Source: Ferdinandcohnia humi_A (GTDB lineage Bacteria; Bacillota; Bacilli; Bacillales; Bacillaceae_L). Taken from it: a stretch of 64,000 nucleotides of DNA. Positions 24,816 to 34,367 of this stretch are shown piece after piece (the first letter of the stretch is position 1; every line of letters starts with the position of its first letter). The position numbers and the translations under genes were made by a program. The stretch covers positions 7,844-71,843 of the forward strand of contig JBLKRX010000026.1 in NCBI GenBank assembly GCA_047608075.1. Direction: 5' to 3'. The notes under the pieces were generated by a model. The model did no database searches, had not been told where the DNA came from, and was given only the letters and a program-made list of their open reading frames with translations.

Positions 24816-26894
24816 ATGGCAAGAGAGTTCTCCTTAGAAAACACTCGTAATATCGGTATCATGGCGCATATCGATGCTGGTAAAACAACTACCACAGAGC
24901 GTGTACTTTACTATACTGGTAAAATCCATAAAATCGGTGAAACACACGAAGGTGCTTCACAGATGGACTGGATGGAGCAAGAACAAGAGCGTGGTATTAC
25001 AATTACATCTGCTGCTACAACAGCACAATGGAAAGGGCACCGCGTTAACATCATCGATACACCAGGACACGTAGACTTCACAGTAGAAGTTGAACGTTCA
25101 CTACGTGTACTAGATGGTGCTGTAGCCGTTCTTGACGCTCAATCAGGTGTTGAACCACAAACTGAAACAGTTTGGAGACAGGCAACTACTTATGGAGTAC
25201 CACGTGTTGTATTCGTAAACAAAATGGACAAGATTGGTGCTGACTTCTTATACTCAGTTGGTACACTACATGACCGTTTACAAGCAAACGCACACCCAAT
25301 CCAACTTCCAATTGGTGCAGAAGACCAATTCCATGGAATTATTGACCTTGTAGAAATGAATGCAACTTTCTACGGTAATGACTTAGGTACAGATATTGAG
25401 GTTCGTGAGATCCCAGAAGAGTACCTAGACCAAGCTAACGAATACCGTGAAAAGTTAATAGAAGCAGTTGCTGAGTTAGATGAAGAGTTAATGGAAAGAT
25501 ACCTTGGTGGAGAAGAGATCTCTAACGAAGAGCTAAAAGCTGCAATTCGTAAAGGTACTGTTAATGTTGAATTCTATCCTGTTATCTGTGGATCTGCATT
25601 CAAAAACAAAGGTGTACAAAAAATGCTTGATGCAGTAATTGACTATCTTCCATCACCATTAGATGTACCTGCAATTAAAGGTACTTTACCTGATTCAGAT
25701 GAAGAAGTTGAACGTCATTCAGATGACAACGAGCCATTCGCTGCTCTAGCATTCAAAGTTATGACAGACCCGTATGTAGGGAAGCTTACATTCTTCCGTG
25801 TGTATTCTGGTACATTAAGCTCAGGCTCTTATGTACAAAACTCTACAAAAGGGAAGCGTGAGCGTGTAGGACGTATCCTACAAATGCACGCAAATAGCCG
25901 TGAAGAAATCACTATGGTTCATGCCGGTGATATCGCAGCTGCTGTAGGTTTAAAAGATACAACTACTGGTGACACATTGTGTGATGAAAAGGCATTAGTA
26001 ATTCTTGAGTCAATGCAATTCCCTGAGCCAGTAATTCAACTTTCTGTTGAACCAAAATCAAAAGCAGACCAAGACAAAATGTCAACTGCTTTACAAAAGC
26101 TTCAAGAAGAGGATCCAACTTTCAGAGCACACACTGACCAAGAAACGGGTCAAACAATCATTGCTGGTATGGGTGAACTTCACTTAGATATCATTGTTGA
26201 TCGTATGAAACGTGAATTCAAGGTTGAGGCAAACGTTGGTGCTCCACAGGTTGCATACCGTGAAACATTCCGTAGCTCTGCACAGGTTGAAGGTAAATTT
26301 GCTCGTCAATCTGGTGGACGTGGACAATTTGGTCACGTATGGATTGAGTTCTCTCCAAATGAAGAAGGTAAAGGCTTTGAATTTGAAAATGCAATCGTCG
26401 GTGGGGTTGTTCCTCGTGAATACATTCCTGCTGTACAAGCTGGACTAGAAGATGCTCTTGATAGAGGGGTACTTGCTGGTTATCCTTTAGTAGATATCAA
26501 AGCAAAACTTTATGATGGATCTTACCATGATGTAGACTCAAGTGAAATGGCATTTAAGATTGCTGCTTCTATGGCACTTAAGAACGCTGCTTCAAAATGT
26601 AACCCAGTTATCCTTGAACCAGTAATGAGAGTAGAAGTTGTCATTCCTGAAGAATACATGGGAGACATCATGGGTGGTATTACAGCTCGTCGTGGACGAG
26701 TTGAAGGTATGGAAGCACGCGGAAACGCACAAGTTGTACGCGCTATGGTTCCACTATCTGAAATGTTTGGTTACGCTACTTCATTACGTTCTAACACTCA
26801 AGGTCGCGGAGTATTCACAATGCACTTTGATCACTATGAAGAAGTACCAAAATCAATCTCTGAAGAAATTATCAAAAAAAATAAAGGTGAATAA
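24816..26894 (+). CDS. fusA: Elongation factor G
   Basis: EF-G drives ribosomal translocation with GTP hydrolysis. The 692-residue protein has the G1 motif AHIDAGKTT, the switch II DTPGHVDFT and the NKMDKIGAD motif in domain I. Domain IV carries the GGRGQFGHVW segment. It sits in the str operon order rpsL-rpsG-fusA-tuf. Confidence 0.98.
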   Translation: MAREFSLENTRNIGIMAHIDAGKTTTTERVLYYTGKIHKIGETHEGASQMDWMEQEQERGITITSAATTAQWKGHRVNIIDTPGHVDFTVEVERSLRVLDGAVAVLDAQSGVEPQTETVWRQATTYGVPRVVFVNKMDKIGADFLYSVGTLHDRLQANAHPIQLPIGAEDQFHGIIDLVEMNATFYGNDLGTDIEVREIPEEYLDQANEYREKLIEAVAELDEELMERYLGGEEISNEELKAAIRKGTVNVEFYPVICGSAFKNKGVQKMLDAVIDYLPSPLDVPAIKGTLPDSDEEVERHSDDNEPFAALAFKVMTDPYVGKLTFFRVYSGTLSSGSYVQNSTKGKRERVGRILQMHANSREEITMVHAGDIAAAVGLKDTTTGDTLCDEKALVILESMQFPEPVIQLSVEPKSKADQDKMSTALQKLQEEDPTFRAHTDQETGQTIIAGMGELHLDIIVDRMKREFKVEANVGAPQVAYRETFRSSAQVEGKFARQSGGRGQFGHVWIEFSPNEEGKGFEFENAIVGGVVPREYIPAVQAGLEDALDRGVLAGYPLVDIKAKLYDGSYHDVDSSEMAFKIAASMALKNAASKCNPVILEPVMRVEVVIPEEYMGDIMGGITARRGRVEGMEARGNAQVVRAMVPLSEMFGYATSLRSNTQGRGVFTMHFDHYEEVPKSISEEIIKKNKGE

Positions 26895-26937
26895 TTGATT
26901 TTCACCTTTACTTAAAGTATAACTACTTATGTAAGCT

Positions 26938-26972
26938 TCGAAAGAGGGCTAAAATAAAGTCTCTCTTTCGGG
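26938..26972 (+). promoter_or_regulatory. Hairpin between fusA and tuf
   Basis: CGAAAGAG and CTCTTTCG form a perfect 8-bp stem separated by about 17 bases, without a T-run. It lies in the leader of tuf and could stabilise or process the mRNA. Confidence 0.4.
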
Positions 26973-27019
26973 CATATCATACTTATTTTAAATTTAAAAT
27001 ACTTAAGGAGGCTTTTCAA

Positions 27020-28210
27020 ATGGGAAAAGAGAAATTTGACCGTTCGAAACCACATGCTAATATTGGTACAATTGGACACGTTGACCATGGTAAAACTACT
27101 TTAACAGCTGCTATCACTTCTGTTCTTGCTAAAAGAAACGGTAAAGGTGTAGCAATGGCTTATGACCAAATCGATGGTGCTCCAGAAGAGCGTGAGCGTG
27201 GTATCACAATCTCAACTGCGCACGTTGAATATGAAACTGATGCTCGTCACTATGCACACGTTGACTGCCCAGGACATGCTGACTATGTTAAAAACATGAT
27301 CACTGGTGCTGCTCAAATGGACGGTGGGATTCTAGTTGTATCTGCAGCTGACGGCCCAATGCCACAAACTCGTGAGCACATCCTTCTTTCTCGTCAAGTT
27401 GGTGTTCCTTACCTTGTTGTATTCATGAACAAATGTGACATGGTTGACGACGAAGAGTTATTAGAACTTGTTGAAATGGAAGTTCGTGACCTTCTTTCTG
27501 AATATGAATTCCCTGGTGACGATATTCCTGTAGTAAAAGGTTCTGCTCTTAGAGCTCTTGAAGGAGATGCAGAATGGGAAGAAAAAATCATTGAATTAAT
27601 GGCTGCAGTTGACGAATACATTCCAACTCCACAACGTGACACTGAAAAACCTTTCATGATGCCAGTTGAGGATGTTTTCTCAATCACTGGTCGTGGTACA
27701 GTTGCTACAGGACGTGTTGAGCGTGGTATCGTTAAAGTTGGTGACGTAATCGAAATCATCGGTTTAACTGAAGAACCAAAATCAACTACTGTAACAGGTG
27801 TTGAAATGTTCCGTAAGCTTCTTGACTTCGCTGAAGCTGGTGACAACATCGGTGCACTTCTTCGTGGTGTAGCTCGTGACGATATCCAACGTGGTCAAGT
27901 ACTTGCTAAGCCAGGTACTATCAAGCCACACACTAAGTTCAAAGCTGAAGTTTACGTATTATCAAAAGAAGAAGGTGGACGTCACACTCCATTCTTCTCA
28001 AACTACCGCCCACAGTTCTACTTCCGTACAACTGACGTAACTGGAATCATTCAACTTCCAGAAGGCGTTGAGATGGTAATGCCTGGTGACAACATCGAAA
28101 TGACTGTTGAACTAATCGCTCCAGTTGCTATCGAAGACGGAACTAAGTTCTCTATTCGTGAAGGTGGACGTACAGTAGGCGCTGGCGTTGTTGCTACAAT
28201 TACTGAGTAA
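27020..28210 (+). CDS. tuf: Elongation factor Tu
   Basis: EF-Tu delivers aminoacyl-tRNA to the ribosome. The 396-residue protein has GHVDHGKTT, DCPGHADYVKNM and MNKCDMVDD in the GTPase domain, followed by two beta-barrel domains. It has a strong AAGGAGG site. A good terminator closes the str operon behind it. Confidence 0.99.
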   Translation: MGKEKFDRSKPHANIGTIGHVDHGKTTLTAAITSVLAKRNGKGVAMAYDQIDGAPEERERGITISTAHVEYETDARHYAHVDCPGHADYVKNMITGAAQMDGGILVVSAADGPMPQTREHILLSRQVGVPYLVVFMNKCDMVDDEELLELVEMEVRDLLSEYEFPGDDIPVVKGSALRALEGDAEWEEKIIELMAAVDEYIPTPQRDTEKPFMMPVEDVFSITGRGTVATGRVERGIVKVGDVIEIIGLTEEPKSTTVTGVEMFRKLLDFAEAGDNIGALLRGVARDDIQRGQVLAKPGTIKPHTKFKAEVYVLSKEEGGRHTPFFSNYRPQFYFRTTDVTGIIQLPEGVEMVMPGDNIEMTVELIAPVAIEDGTKFSIREGGRTVGAGVVATITE

Positions 28211-28225
28211 TTAATATTTATTTAA

Positions 28226-28254
28226 AACAGGTGGGGTTACCCACCTGTTTTTTA
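28226..28254 (+). terminator. Terminator after tuf
   Basis: ACAGGTGGG, a TTA-containing loop and CCCACCTGT are followed by T residues, giving a strong rho-independent terminator. Confidence 0.93.
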
Positions 28255-28638
28255 TGTTATAGGAAACTATTTAAATATACTGTTGTGAAGGGCATCCTCG
28301 AAAGAACCCACTCACGAAGAAAATACGAATGCATCTTCGAGGATTCTCATACCTTCCGCTCCAATCAACAAAAAGCACCATAACAATTATTTCCGTATCC
28401 TCCTAATAAAACAATACACAATGAAGTGTGATTGAATCCACGGATCAAGATAAAATACAAACCAAATCAAATCGTTGTAGTTTAAAAAAGAGTGCGTAAA
28501 CAACACAACGAATTAGTATGAGATATAAAAATGTATGAGAGGGATTGTATTGGAAGCATTGTCTTACACAGTCTTTAATAATATTCTGGTTGTTTTGGTT
28601 TTTCCATAATATAACGTCTGAATTTCTTTCGACATTAG

Positions 28639-28667
28639 TTGAAAACACAACAATAGGTATGTATAAT
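28639..28667 (+). promoter_or_regulatory. Promoter P1 of the S10 operon
   Basis: TTGAAA (28639-28644) and a perfect TATAAT (28662-28667) are 17 bp apart, giving a leader of about 195 nt before rpsJ. Confidence 0.75.
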
Positions 28668-28707
28668 TAAAAAAGTGCGAAAAACATGCATAAAATAAAG
28701 ATTTATG

Positions 28708-28736
28708 TTGCATTTCGTATTTGTATTCTATATAAT
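28708..28736 (+). promoter_or_regulatory. Possible second promoter of the S10 operon
   Basis: TATAAT at 28731-28736 has TTGCAT 17 bp upstream. The -35 is weak, so this site is less certain than the one at 28639. Confidence 0.4.
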
Positions 28737-28868
28737 AGACAATGTTGGTCTTTGACTGCGATGAAGTGGAAGGTTGCTGATACACCCGGCCGCTTTGCCA
28801 TGGCGAGTGTAAGGAAATTTCCACGGAGAATGTCTATTTCAAAAGTAGGCGAAAAAGGAGGGAAAATA

Positions 28869-29177
28869 ATGGCAAAACAAAAAATTCGTATTCGTTTAAA
28901 AGCATATGATCACAGAATTCTTGATCAATCTGCAGAGAAAATCGTAGAAACAGCAAAACGATCTGGAGCAGCAGTTTCTGGCCCAATCCCACTTCCAACT
29001 GAGAAGTCCGTTTATACGATTCTTCGTGCTGTTCACAAGTACAAAGATTCTCGTGAACAATTCGAAATGCGTACTCATAAACGCTTAATCGATATCGTGA
29101 ATCCAACACCACAAACTGTTGATTCATTAATGCGTTTAGACTTACCATCAGGTGTTGACATTGAAATTAAACTTTAA
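28869..29177 (+). CDS. rpsJ: Ribosomal protein uS10
   Basis: S10 is a 30S head protein that also partners NusB in antitermination. It has 102 residues (MAKQKIRIRLKAYDHRILDQ start; the long loop carries RTHKRLIDIVNPT). ATG 28869 follows AAAGGAGGG. It opens the S10 operon. Confidence 0.98.
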   Translation: MAKQKIRIRLKAYDHRILDQSAEKIVETAKRSGAAVSGPIPLPTEKSVYTILRAVHKYKDSREQFEMRTHKRLIDIVNPTPQTVDSLMRLDLPSGVDIEIKL

Positions 29178-29219
29178 TCTATTATGAAATAAATGTAAAT
29201 ATTATAGGAGGTGTGACTA

Positions 29220-29849
29220 ATGACCAAAGGAATCTTAGGAAGAAAAATCGGTATGACTCAAGTATTCGTAGGTAACGGAGATCTTGTTCCAGTAACAGTT
29301 ATTGAAGCTACTCCAAACGTAGTTCTACAAAAGAAATCTGTTGAAACTGATGGATATGAGGCTGTACAAATCGGTTTTGAAGATAAAAGAGAAAAGCTTT
29401 CAAACAAACCTGAAAAAGGTCATGCAGCAAAAGCAAATACTGCACCTAAGCGCTTCGTTAAGGAATTACGTGGAATTAACTTAGGAGAGTTTGAAGTTGG
29501 TCAAGAAGTCAAAGTTGATATCTTCGCAGAGGGAGATATTGTAGATGTAACAGGAATTTCGAAAGGTAAAGGATTCCAAGGTAGCATTAAGCGCCACGGA
29601 CAATCTCGCGGACCTATGGCTCACGGTTCTCGTTATCACCGTCGTCCTGGTTCAATGGGACCTGTAGCTCCAAACCGTGTATTTAAAAACAAACTTCTAC
29701 CTGGACGTATGGGTGGAGAGCGTATCACAGTACAAAACTTAGAAATCGTGAAAGTAGATACAGAACGTAATCTTCTTCTAGTAAAAGGTAATGTACCAGG
29801 TGCGAGAAAATCACTAATTACTATTAAATCAGCTGTAAAAGCTAAGTAA
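29220..29849 (+). CDS. rplC: Ribosomal protein uL3
   Basis: L3 initiates 50S assembly and reaches toward the peptidyl transferase centre. The 209-residue protein has GILGRKIGMTQVF at the start and the tip loop HRRPGSMGPVAPNRVFKNK near residue 145, after GPMAHGSRYH. TAGGAGGTGTGAC precedes the start. Confidence 0.98.
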   Translation: MTKGILGRKIGMTQVFVGNGDLVPVTVIEATPNVVLQKKSVETDGYEAVQIGFEDKREKLSNKPEKGHAAKANTAPKRFVKELRGINLGEFEVGQEVKVDIFAEGDIVDVTGISKGKGFQGSIKRHGQSRGPMAHGSRYHRRPGSMGPVAPNRVFKNKLLPGRMGGERITVQNLEIVKVDTERNLLLVKGNVPGARKSLITIKSAVKAK

Positions 29850-29874
29850 TTTACTAGGAAAGGAGGAAATTTGA

Positions 29875-30498
29875 ATGCCTAAAGTATCATTGTATAACCA
29901 AGCAGGTTCAACTGTTGGAGAAATCGAATTAAACGATTCTGTTTTCGGTGTTGAACCAAACAAACAAGTTTTATTTGACGCTGTAATCATGCAAAGAGCT
30001 TCTTTACGTCAAGGAACTCATAAAACTAAAGTACGTTCTGAAGTAGCTGGCGGAGGACGTAAGCCATGGCGCCAAAAGGGTACTGGTCGTGCTCGTCAAG
30101 GGTCTATCCGTTCACCACAATGGCGTGGCGGTGGAACAGTATTCGGTCCAACTCCAAGAAGCTATAGCTATAAATTACCTAAAAAAGTACGCCGTTTAGC
30201 AATCAAATCAGCTTTATCAAGTAAGGTATTAGAGGATAACATTCTAGTATTAGATAATCTAGTATTGGAAGCTCCAAAGACAAAAGAAATGACTGCGGTA
30301 TTGAAAGGATTAAACGTTGATCGTAAAGCGTTAATCGTAACTGCTGACACAAATGAAGCAGTAGAACTTTCAGCTCGTAACATTCCTGGTGTAACAGTAG
30401 TTACTGCTAATGGAGTAAACGTTCTTGATGTGCTTAACCACGATAAGCTAGTGATTACTAAAGCTGCGGTGGAAAAAGTAGAGGAGGTGCTCGCATAA
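29875..30498 (+). CDS. rplD: Ribosomal protein uL4
   Basis: L4 lines the peptide exit tunnel and in some bacteria represses the S10 operon. It has 207 residues with the extended loop KPWRQKGTGRARQGSIRSPQ near residue 62 and GPTPRSYSYKLPKKVRR. Its stop overlaps the rplW start by one base. Confidence 0.98.
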   Translation: MPKVSLYNQAGSTVGEIELNDSVFGVEPNKQVLFDAVIMQRASLRQGTHKTKVRSEVAGGGRKPWRQKGTGRARQGSIRSPQWRGGGTVFGPTPRSYSYKLPKKVRRLAIKSALSSKVLEDNILVLDNLVLEAPKTKEMTAVLKGLNVDRKALIVTADTNEAVELSARNIPGVTVVTANGVNVLDVLNHDKLVITKAAVEKVEEVLA

Positions 30499-30785
30499 TG
30501 AAAGATCCTCGTGATATTATTAAGAGCCCTGTTATTACTGAACGTTCATCAGACTTAATGGCTGAAAAGAAATATACGTTTGAAGTTGATGTTAGATCTA
30601 ATAAAACTGAAGTTAAAGATGCGATTGAGCAAATTTTCGGTGTGAAGGTTGAAAAAGTAAACATCATGAACTATAAAGGTAAGTTCAAACGTGTAGGACG
30701 TTATAGTGGTTACACAAATCGTCGCAGAAAAGCAATCGTTAAATTAACAGCAGATAGCAAAGAAATCGAATTCTTTGAAGTTTAA
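30498..30785 (+). CDS. rplW: Ribosomal protein uL23
   Basis: L23 surrounds the tunnel exit and docks trigger factor and SRP. The 95-residue protein has KSPVITERSSDLMAEKKYTF and the loop KGKFKRVGRYSGYTNRRRKA. It is coupled to rplD through an ATAATG junction with GGAGGTGC upstream. Confidence 0.98.
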   Translation: MKDPRDIIKSPVITERSSDLMAEKKYTFEVDVRSNKTEVKDAIEQIFGVKVEKVNIMNYKGKFKRVGRYSGYTNRRRKAIVKLTADSKEIEFFEV

Positions 30786-30812
30786 TTTTTATAGAGAAGG
30801 AGGGAAATAGAG

Positions 30813-31643
30813 ATGGCGATTAAAAAATACAAACCAACCTCTAATGGTCGTCGTGGTATGACAACTTCAGATTTCGCTGAAATTACTACTGACAGACCCG
30901 AGAAATCATTACTAGCGCCTTTACACAAAAAAGGTGGTCGTAATAACCAAGGTAAATTAACAGTACGTCATCAAGGTGGCGGTCACAAGCGTCAATACCG
31001 TATCATCGACTTTAAACGCAACAAAGATGGTATACCAGGACGCGTTGCTACAATAGAATATGATCCAAACCGTTCAGCAAACATTGCTTTAATCAACTAT
31101 GCAGATGGAGAAAAACGTTACATTCTTGCTCCAAAGAACCTACAAGTAGGTATGGAGGTAGTTTCAGGTCCTGAAGCTGATATCAAAGTAGGTAATGCAC
31201 TTCCATTAGCAAATATTCCTGTAGGTACAGTTATCCACAATATCGAGCTTAAGCCTGGTAAAGGTGGACAATTAGTACGTTCTGCTGGTACTTCTGCTCA
31301 AGTACTAGGTAAAGAAGGGAAATATGTACTTGTACGTTTAACTTCTGGTGAAGTACGTATGATTCTAGCTACTTGCCGCGCTTCAATCGGTCAAGTTGGT
31401 AACGAGCAACATGAACTTATTAATATTGGTAAAGCAGGTCGTTCACGTTGGTTAGGCAAGCGCCCAACAGTTCGTGGATCTGTAATGAACCCTAATGATC
31501 ACCCACACGGTGGTGGTGAAGGTAAAGCACCAATCGGACGTAAGTCTCCAATGACTCCATGGGGCAAACCAACTCTTGGATTCAAAACTCGTAAAAAGAA
31601 AAACAAATCAGATAAATTTATCGTACGTCGTCGTAAAAAATAA
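30813..31643 (+). CDS. rplB: Ribosomal protein uL2
   Basis: L2 is essential for subunit association and peptidyl transfer. The 276-residue protein has KKGGRNNQGKLTVRHQGGGH in the N-terminal part and the conserved histidine segment NPNDHPHGGGEGKAPIGR near residue 225. The C-terminus is lysine- and arginine-rich. Confidence 0.98.
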   Translation: MAIKKYKPTSNGRRGMTTSDFAEITTDRPEKSLLAPLHKKGGRNNQGKLTVRHQGGGHKRQYRIIDFKRNKDGIPGRVATIEYDPNRSANIALINYADGEKRYILAPKNLQVGMEVVSGPEADIKVGNALPLANIPVGTVIHNIELKPGKGGQLVRSAGTSAQVLGKEGKYVLVRLTSGEVRMILATCRASIGQVGNEQHELINIGKAGRSRWLGKRPTVRGSVMNPNDHPHGGGEGKAPIGRKSPMTPWGKPTLGFKTRKKKNKSDKFIVRRRKK

Positions 31644-31700
31644 CGGGATTGTGCTACGGTTCACCGGAACCGTAGGTCAATCACGAAGGGAGGTTCACTT

Positions 31701-31979
31701 ATGGGTCGCAGCTTAAAAAAAGGACCTTTTGTAGATGACCACTTAATGAAAAAAGTTGAGAGTTTAAATGAAACGGAAAAGAAATCAGTTATTAAAACTT
31801 GGTCTCGTCGTTCTACTATTTTCCCTCAATTTATTGGTCATACAATCGCGGTTTATGATGGTCGCAAACATGTACCAGTATATGTTACTGAAGATATGGT
31901 AGGTCACAAACTTGGTGAATTTGCACCAACTCGTACTTACAAAGGCCATGCAAATGACGATAAGAAAACAAGACGTTAA
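31701..31979 (+). CDS. rpsS: Ribosomal protein uS19
   Basis: S19 contacts S13 and the tRNA in the 30S head. The 92-residue protein starts MGRSLKKGPFVDDHLMKKVE and has the TWSRRSTIFPQFIGHTIAVY core. An AAGGGAGG site precedes it. A GGTTC-rich hairpin (CGGTTCACCGGAACCG) lies in the gap after rplB. Confidence 0.98.
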   Translation: MGRSLKKGPFVDDHLMKKVESLNETEKKSVIKTWSRRSTIFPQFIGHTIAVYDGRKHVPVYVTEDMVGHKLGEFAPTRTYKGHANDDKKTRR

Positions 31980-31996
31980 TGAGAGGAGGATTATCT

Positions 31997-32338
31997 ATGC
32001 AAGCTAAAGCTGTCGCGAGAACAGTTCGTATTGCTCCTCGTAAAGTTCGATTAGTAGCAGATTTAATTCGAGGTAAGCAAGTAGGTGAGGCAATCGCTAT
32101 CCTACGTCATACACCAAAGGCTGCTTCTCCAATTGTAGAAAAAGTTTTAAACTCTGCGATTGCAAATGCAGAACATAACTACGAAATGGACGCAAACAAT
32201 TTGGTTATTACTGAAGCGTATGTTAACGAAGGTCCAACATTAAAGAGATTCCGTCCAAGAGCTATGGGACGTGCAAGTCAAATCAACAAGCGTACTAGCC
32301 ACATTACGATCGTGGTATCAGAAAAGAAGGAGGGATAA
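31997..32338 (+). CDS. rplV: Ribosomal protein uL22
   Basis: L22 lines the exit tunnel. It has 113 residues from ATG 31997 (MQAKAVARTVRIAPRKVRLV), with the tunnel loop region RFRPRAMGRASQINKRTSHI. GAGAGGAGGA precedes the start and overlaps the end of rpsS. Confidence 0.97.
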   Translation: MQAKAVARTVRIAPRKVRLVADLIRGKQVGEAIAILRHTPKAASPIVEKVLNSAIANAEHNYEMDANNLVITEAYVNEGPTLKRFRPRAMGRASQINKRTSHITIVVSEKKEG

Positions 32339-32341
32339 GTA

Positions 32342-32998
32342 GTGGGTCAAAAAGTTAATCCAGTCGGACTGCGTGTAGGGATTATCCGTGATTGGGAATC
32401 AAAATGGTACGCAGGTAAAGACTATGCAGATTTATTACATGAAGACCTTAAAGTTCGTGAATACATCGCGAAACGTTTAAGTGATGCTTCTGTTTCTAAA
32501 ATTGAAATCGAACGTGCAGCTAACCGTGTTAACGTTACTGTCCATACTGCTAAACCAGGTATGGTTATTGGTAAAGGTGGAACTGAAGTTGAAGCACTTC
32601 GTAAAGCACTTAACCAATTAACTGGCAAACGTGTACACATCAATATCCTTGAAATCAAGAAGGCTGATATTGACGCTACTCTTGTAGCTGAAAACATCGC
32701 TCGTCAACTTGAAAATCGTGTTTCTTTCCGTCGTGCACAGAAACAAGCTATTCAACGTGCTATGCGTGCAGGTGCTCTTGGTATCAAAACCCAAGTATCT
32801 GGTCGTTTAGGCGGAGCTGATATCGCTCGTGCAGAACATTATAGTGAAGGAACAGTTCCACTTCATACACTTCGTGCAGATATTGACTATGGTACTGCAG
32901 AAGCTGATACAACTTATGGAAAAATTGGCGTGAAAGTATGGATCTATCGTGGAGAAGTCCTTCCTACGAAGAAGAAAACTGAGGAAGGAGGAAAATAA
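32342..32998 (+). CDS. rpsC: Ribosomal protein uS3
   Basis: S3 guards the mRNA entry tunnel. It has 218 residues from a GTG start three bases after rplV. The KH domain holds GMVIGKGGTEVEALRKAL near residue 78, and the C-terminal domain has SGRLGGADIARAE. Confidence 0.98.
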   Translation: MGQKVNPVGLRVGIIRDWESKWYAGKDYADLLHEDLKVREYIAKRLSDASVSKIEIERAANRVNVTVHTAKPGMVIGKGGTEVEALRKALNQLTGKRVHINILEIKKADIDATLVAENIARQLENRVSFRRAQKQAIQRAMRAGALGIKTQVSGRLGGADIARAEHYSEGTVPLHTLRADIDYGTAEADTTYGKIGVKVWIYRGEVLPTKKKTEEGGK

Positions 32999-33000
32999 TT

Positions 33001-33435
33001 ATGTTATTACCAAAACGTGTGAAATACCGCAGAGAACACCGTGGAAAAATGCGTGGTCAAGCTAAAGGTGGCACAGAAGTACATTTTGGTGAGTACGGTA
33101 TCCAAGCTCTAGAAGCTTCTTGGATTACAAACCGTCAAATTGAAGCTGCTCGTATCGCAATGACTCGTTATATGAAACGTGGCGGTAAAGTTTGGATTAA
33201 AATTTTCCCATCTAAGCCATATACAGCAAAACCTTTAGAGGTACGTATGGGATCTGGTAAAGGTGCTCCTGAAGGATGGGTAGCAGTTGTTAAACCAGGG
33301 AAAGTTATGTTTGAAATCGCTGGTGTATCAGAAGAGGTTGCTCGTGAAGCACTACGCTTAGCATCTCATAAGCTACCAATCAAAACTAAGTTCGTAAAAC
33401 GAGAAGAAATTGGTGGTGAATCAAATGAAAGCTAA
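33001..33435 (+). CDS. rplP: Ribosomal protein uL16
   Basis: L16 binds the A-site tRNA region of the 50S. The 144-residue protein has MLLPKRVKYRREHRGKMRGQ at the start and MGSGKGAPEGWVAVVKPGK near residue 88. Its 3' end overlaps rpmC by 11 bases. Confidence 0.98.
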   Translation: MLLPKRVKYRREHRGKMRGQAKGGTEVHFGEYGIQALEASWITNRQIEAARIAMTRYMKRGGKVWIKIFPSKPYTAKPLEVRMGSGKGAPEGWVAVVKPGKVMFEIAGVSEEVAREALRLASHKLPIKTKFVKREEIGGESNES

Positions 33436-33622
33436 TGAAATCCGTGACCTTACCACTGCCGAAATTGAACAAAAAGTCAAATCATTAAAAGAAGAATTAT
33501 TTAACCTTCGCTTTCAATTAGCTACTGGTCAACTTGAGAATACTGCACGTATCCGTGAAGTACGTAAATCAATCGCTCGTATGAAAACAGTAGTCCGTGA
33601 AAGAGAAATCGGTCGTAAATAA
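33425..33622 (+). CDS. rpmC: Ribosomal protein uL29
   Basis: This 65-residue protein (MKANEIRDLTTAEIEQKVKS) is a two-helix protein near the tunnel exit, with LKEELFNLRFQLATGQLENT in the middle. ATG 33425 lies inside the end of rplP, after GGTGGTGAA, which argues for translational coupling. Confidence 0.97.
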   Translation: MKANEIRDLTTAEIEQKVKSLKEELFNLRFQLATGQLENTARIREVRKSIARMKTVVREREIGRK

Positions 33623-33650
33623 TCGATAACCAGAGAGGAGGTCTACTAAA

Positions 33651-33914
33651 GTGAGTGAACGCAATCAACGAAAAGTCTATACTGGACGTGTTGTATCTGA
33701 CAAAATGGATAAAACGGTCACTGTTCTTGTAGAAACCTATAAGAAACATTCTCTTTACGGTAAACGCGTAAAGTACTCTAAGAAATTTAAAGCACATGAT
33801 GAAAACAATGAAGCAAAAATTGGCGATATCGTAAAAATTATGGAGACTCGCCCATTATCCGCTACTAAGCGCTTCCGTTTAGTTGAAGTTGTAGAAAAAG
33901 CGGTTATTATCTAA
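33651..33914 (+). CDS. rpsQ: Ribosomal protein uS17
   Basis: S17 is an early-binding 30S protein of the OB fold. It has 87 residues from a GTG start following GAGAGGAGGTC. The core YTGRVVSDKMDKTVTVLVE and the loop VKIMETRPLSATKRFRLVEV are typical. Confidence 0.98.
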   Translation: MSERNQRKVYTGRVVSDKMDKTVTVLVETYKKHSLYGKRVKYSKKFKAHDENNEAKIGDIVKIMETRPLSATKRFRLVEVVEKAVII

Positions 33915-33961
33915 TTACAAATTGTTCGGATCAATCAAAAATCCGAAGGGAGGTTTCATGA

Positions 33962-34330
33962 ATGATTCAACAAGAAACTCGTTTGAAAGTTGCTGACAAC
34001 TCTGGTGCACGTGAAGTACTTACTATTAAAGTATTAGGTGGATCAGGTCGTAAGACAGCTAATATTGGTGATGTTATCGTTTGTACAGTAAAACAAGCAA
34101 CACCAGGTGGCGTTGTTAAAAAAGGCGATGTAGTAAAAGCTGTTATCGTACGTACGAAACGCGGTGTTCGTCGTAATGACGGAACTTACATCAAATTTGA
34201 TGAAAATGCTTGCGTTATTATCCGTGATGATAAGAGTCCACGTGGAACTCGTATCTTCGGACCTGTAGCTCGTGAATTACGTGATAATAACTTTATGAAG
34301 ATTGTATCATTAGCTCCAGAAGTACTATAA
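33962..34330 (+). CDS. rplN: Ribosomal protein uL14
   Basis: L14 sits at the subunit interface. The 122-residue protein begins MIQQETRLKVADNSGAREVL and contains RGTRIFGPVARELRDNNFMK near the end. It opens the spc part of the cluster; a GAAGGGAGG site precedes it. Confidence 0.98.
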   Translation: MIQQETRLKVADNSGAREVLTIKVLGGSGRKTANIGDVIVCTVKQATPGGVVKKGDVVKAVIVRTKRGVRRNDGTYIKFDENACVIIRDDKSPRGTRIFGPVARELRDNNFMKIVSLAPEVL

Positions 34331-34367
34331 ATTGAAATCGATTGGCCTTTAAGGAGGTGCGAAATAG

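Larger units (their letters stand above)
28255..28868 (+). other. tuf-rpsJ intergenic region and S10 leader
   Basis: About 610 bp without a gene. An inverted repeat (ATCCTCGAA near 28291, TTCGAGGAT near 28336) marks its left part. The middle has no recognisable content. Two promoters precede rpsJ (28639 and 28708). The leader from about 28743 includes GGCCGCTTTGCCATGGC, which can fold. An in-frame extension of rpsJ through the leader has no ribosome site and is not believed. Confidence 0.55.

Noticed and set aside
27409..27849. 146-codon ORF on the minus strand inside tuf
   Set aside because: A shadow of the highly biased codon use of tuf; no ribosome site and no family resemblance.
28686..28868. 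In-frame N-terminal extension of rpsJ
   Set aside because: It covers the promoter and leader; the protein family starts at MAKQKIRI, which has the AAAGGAGGG site.
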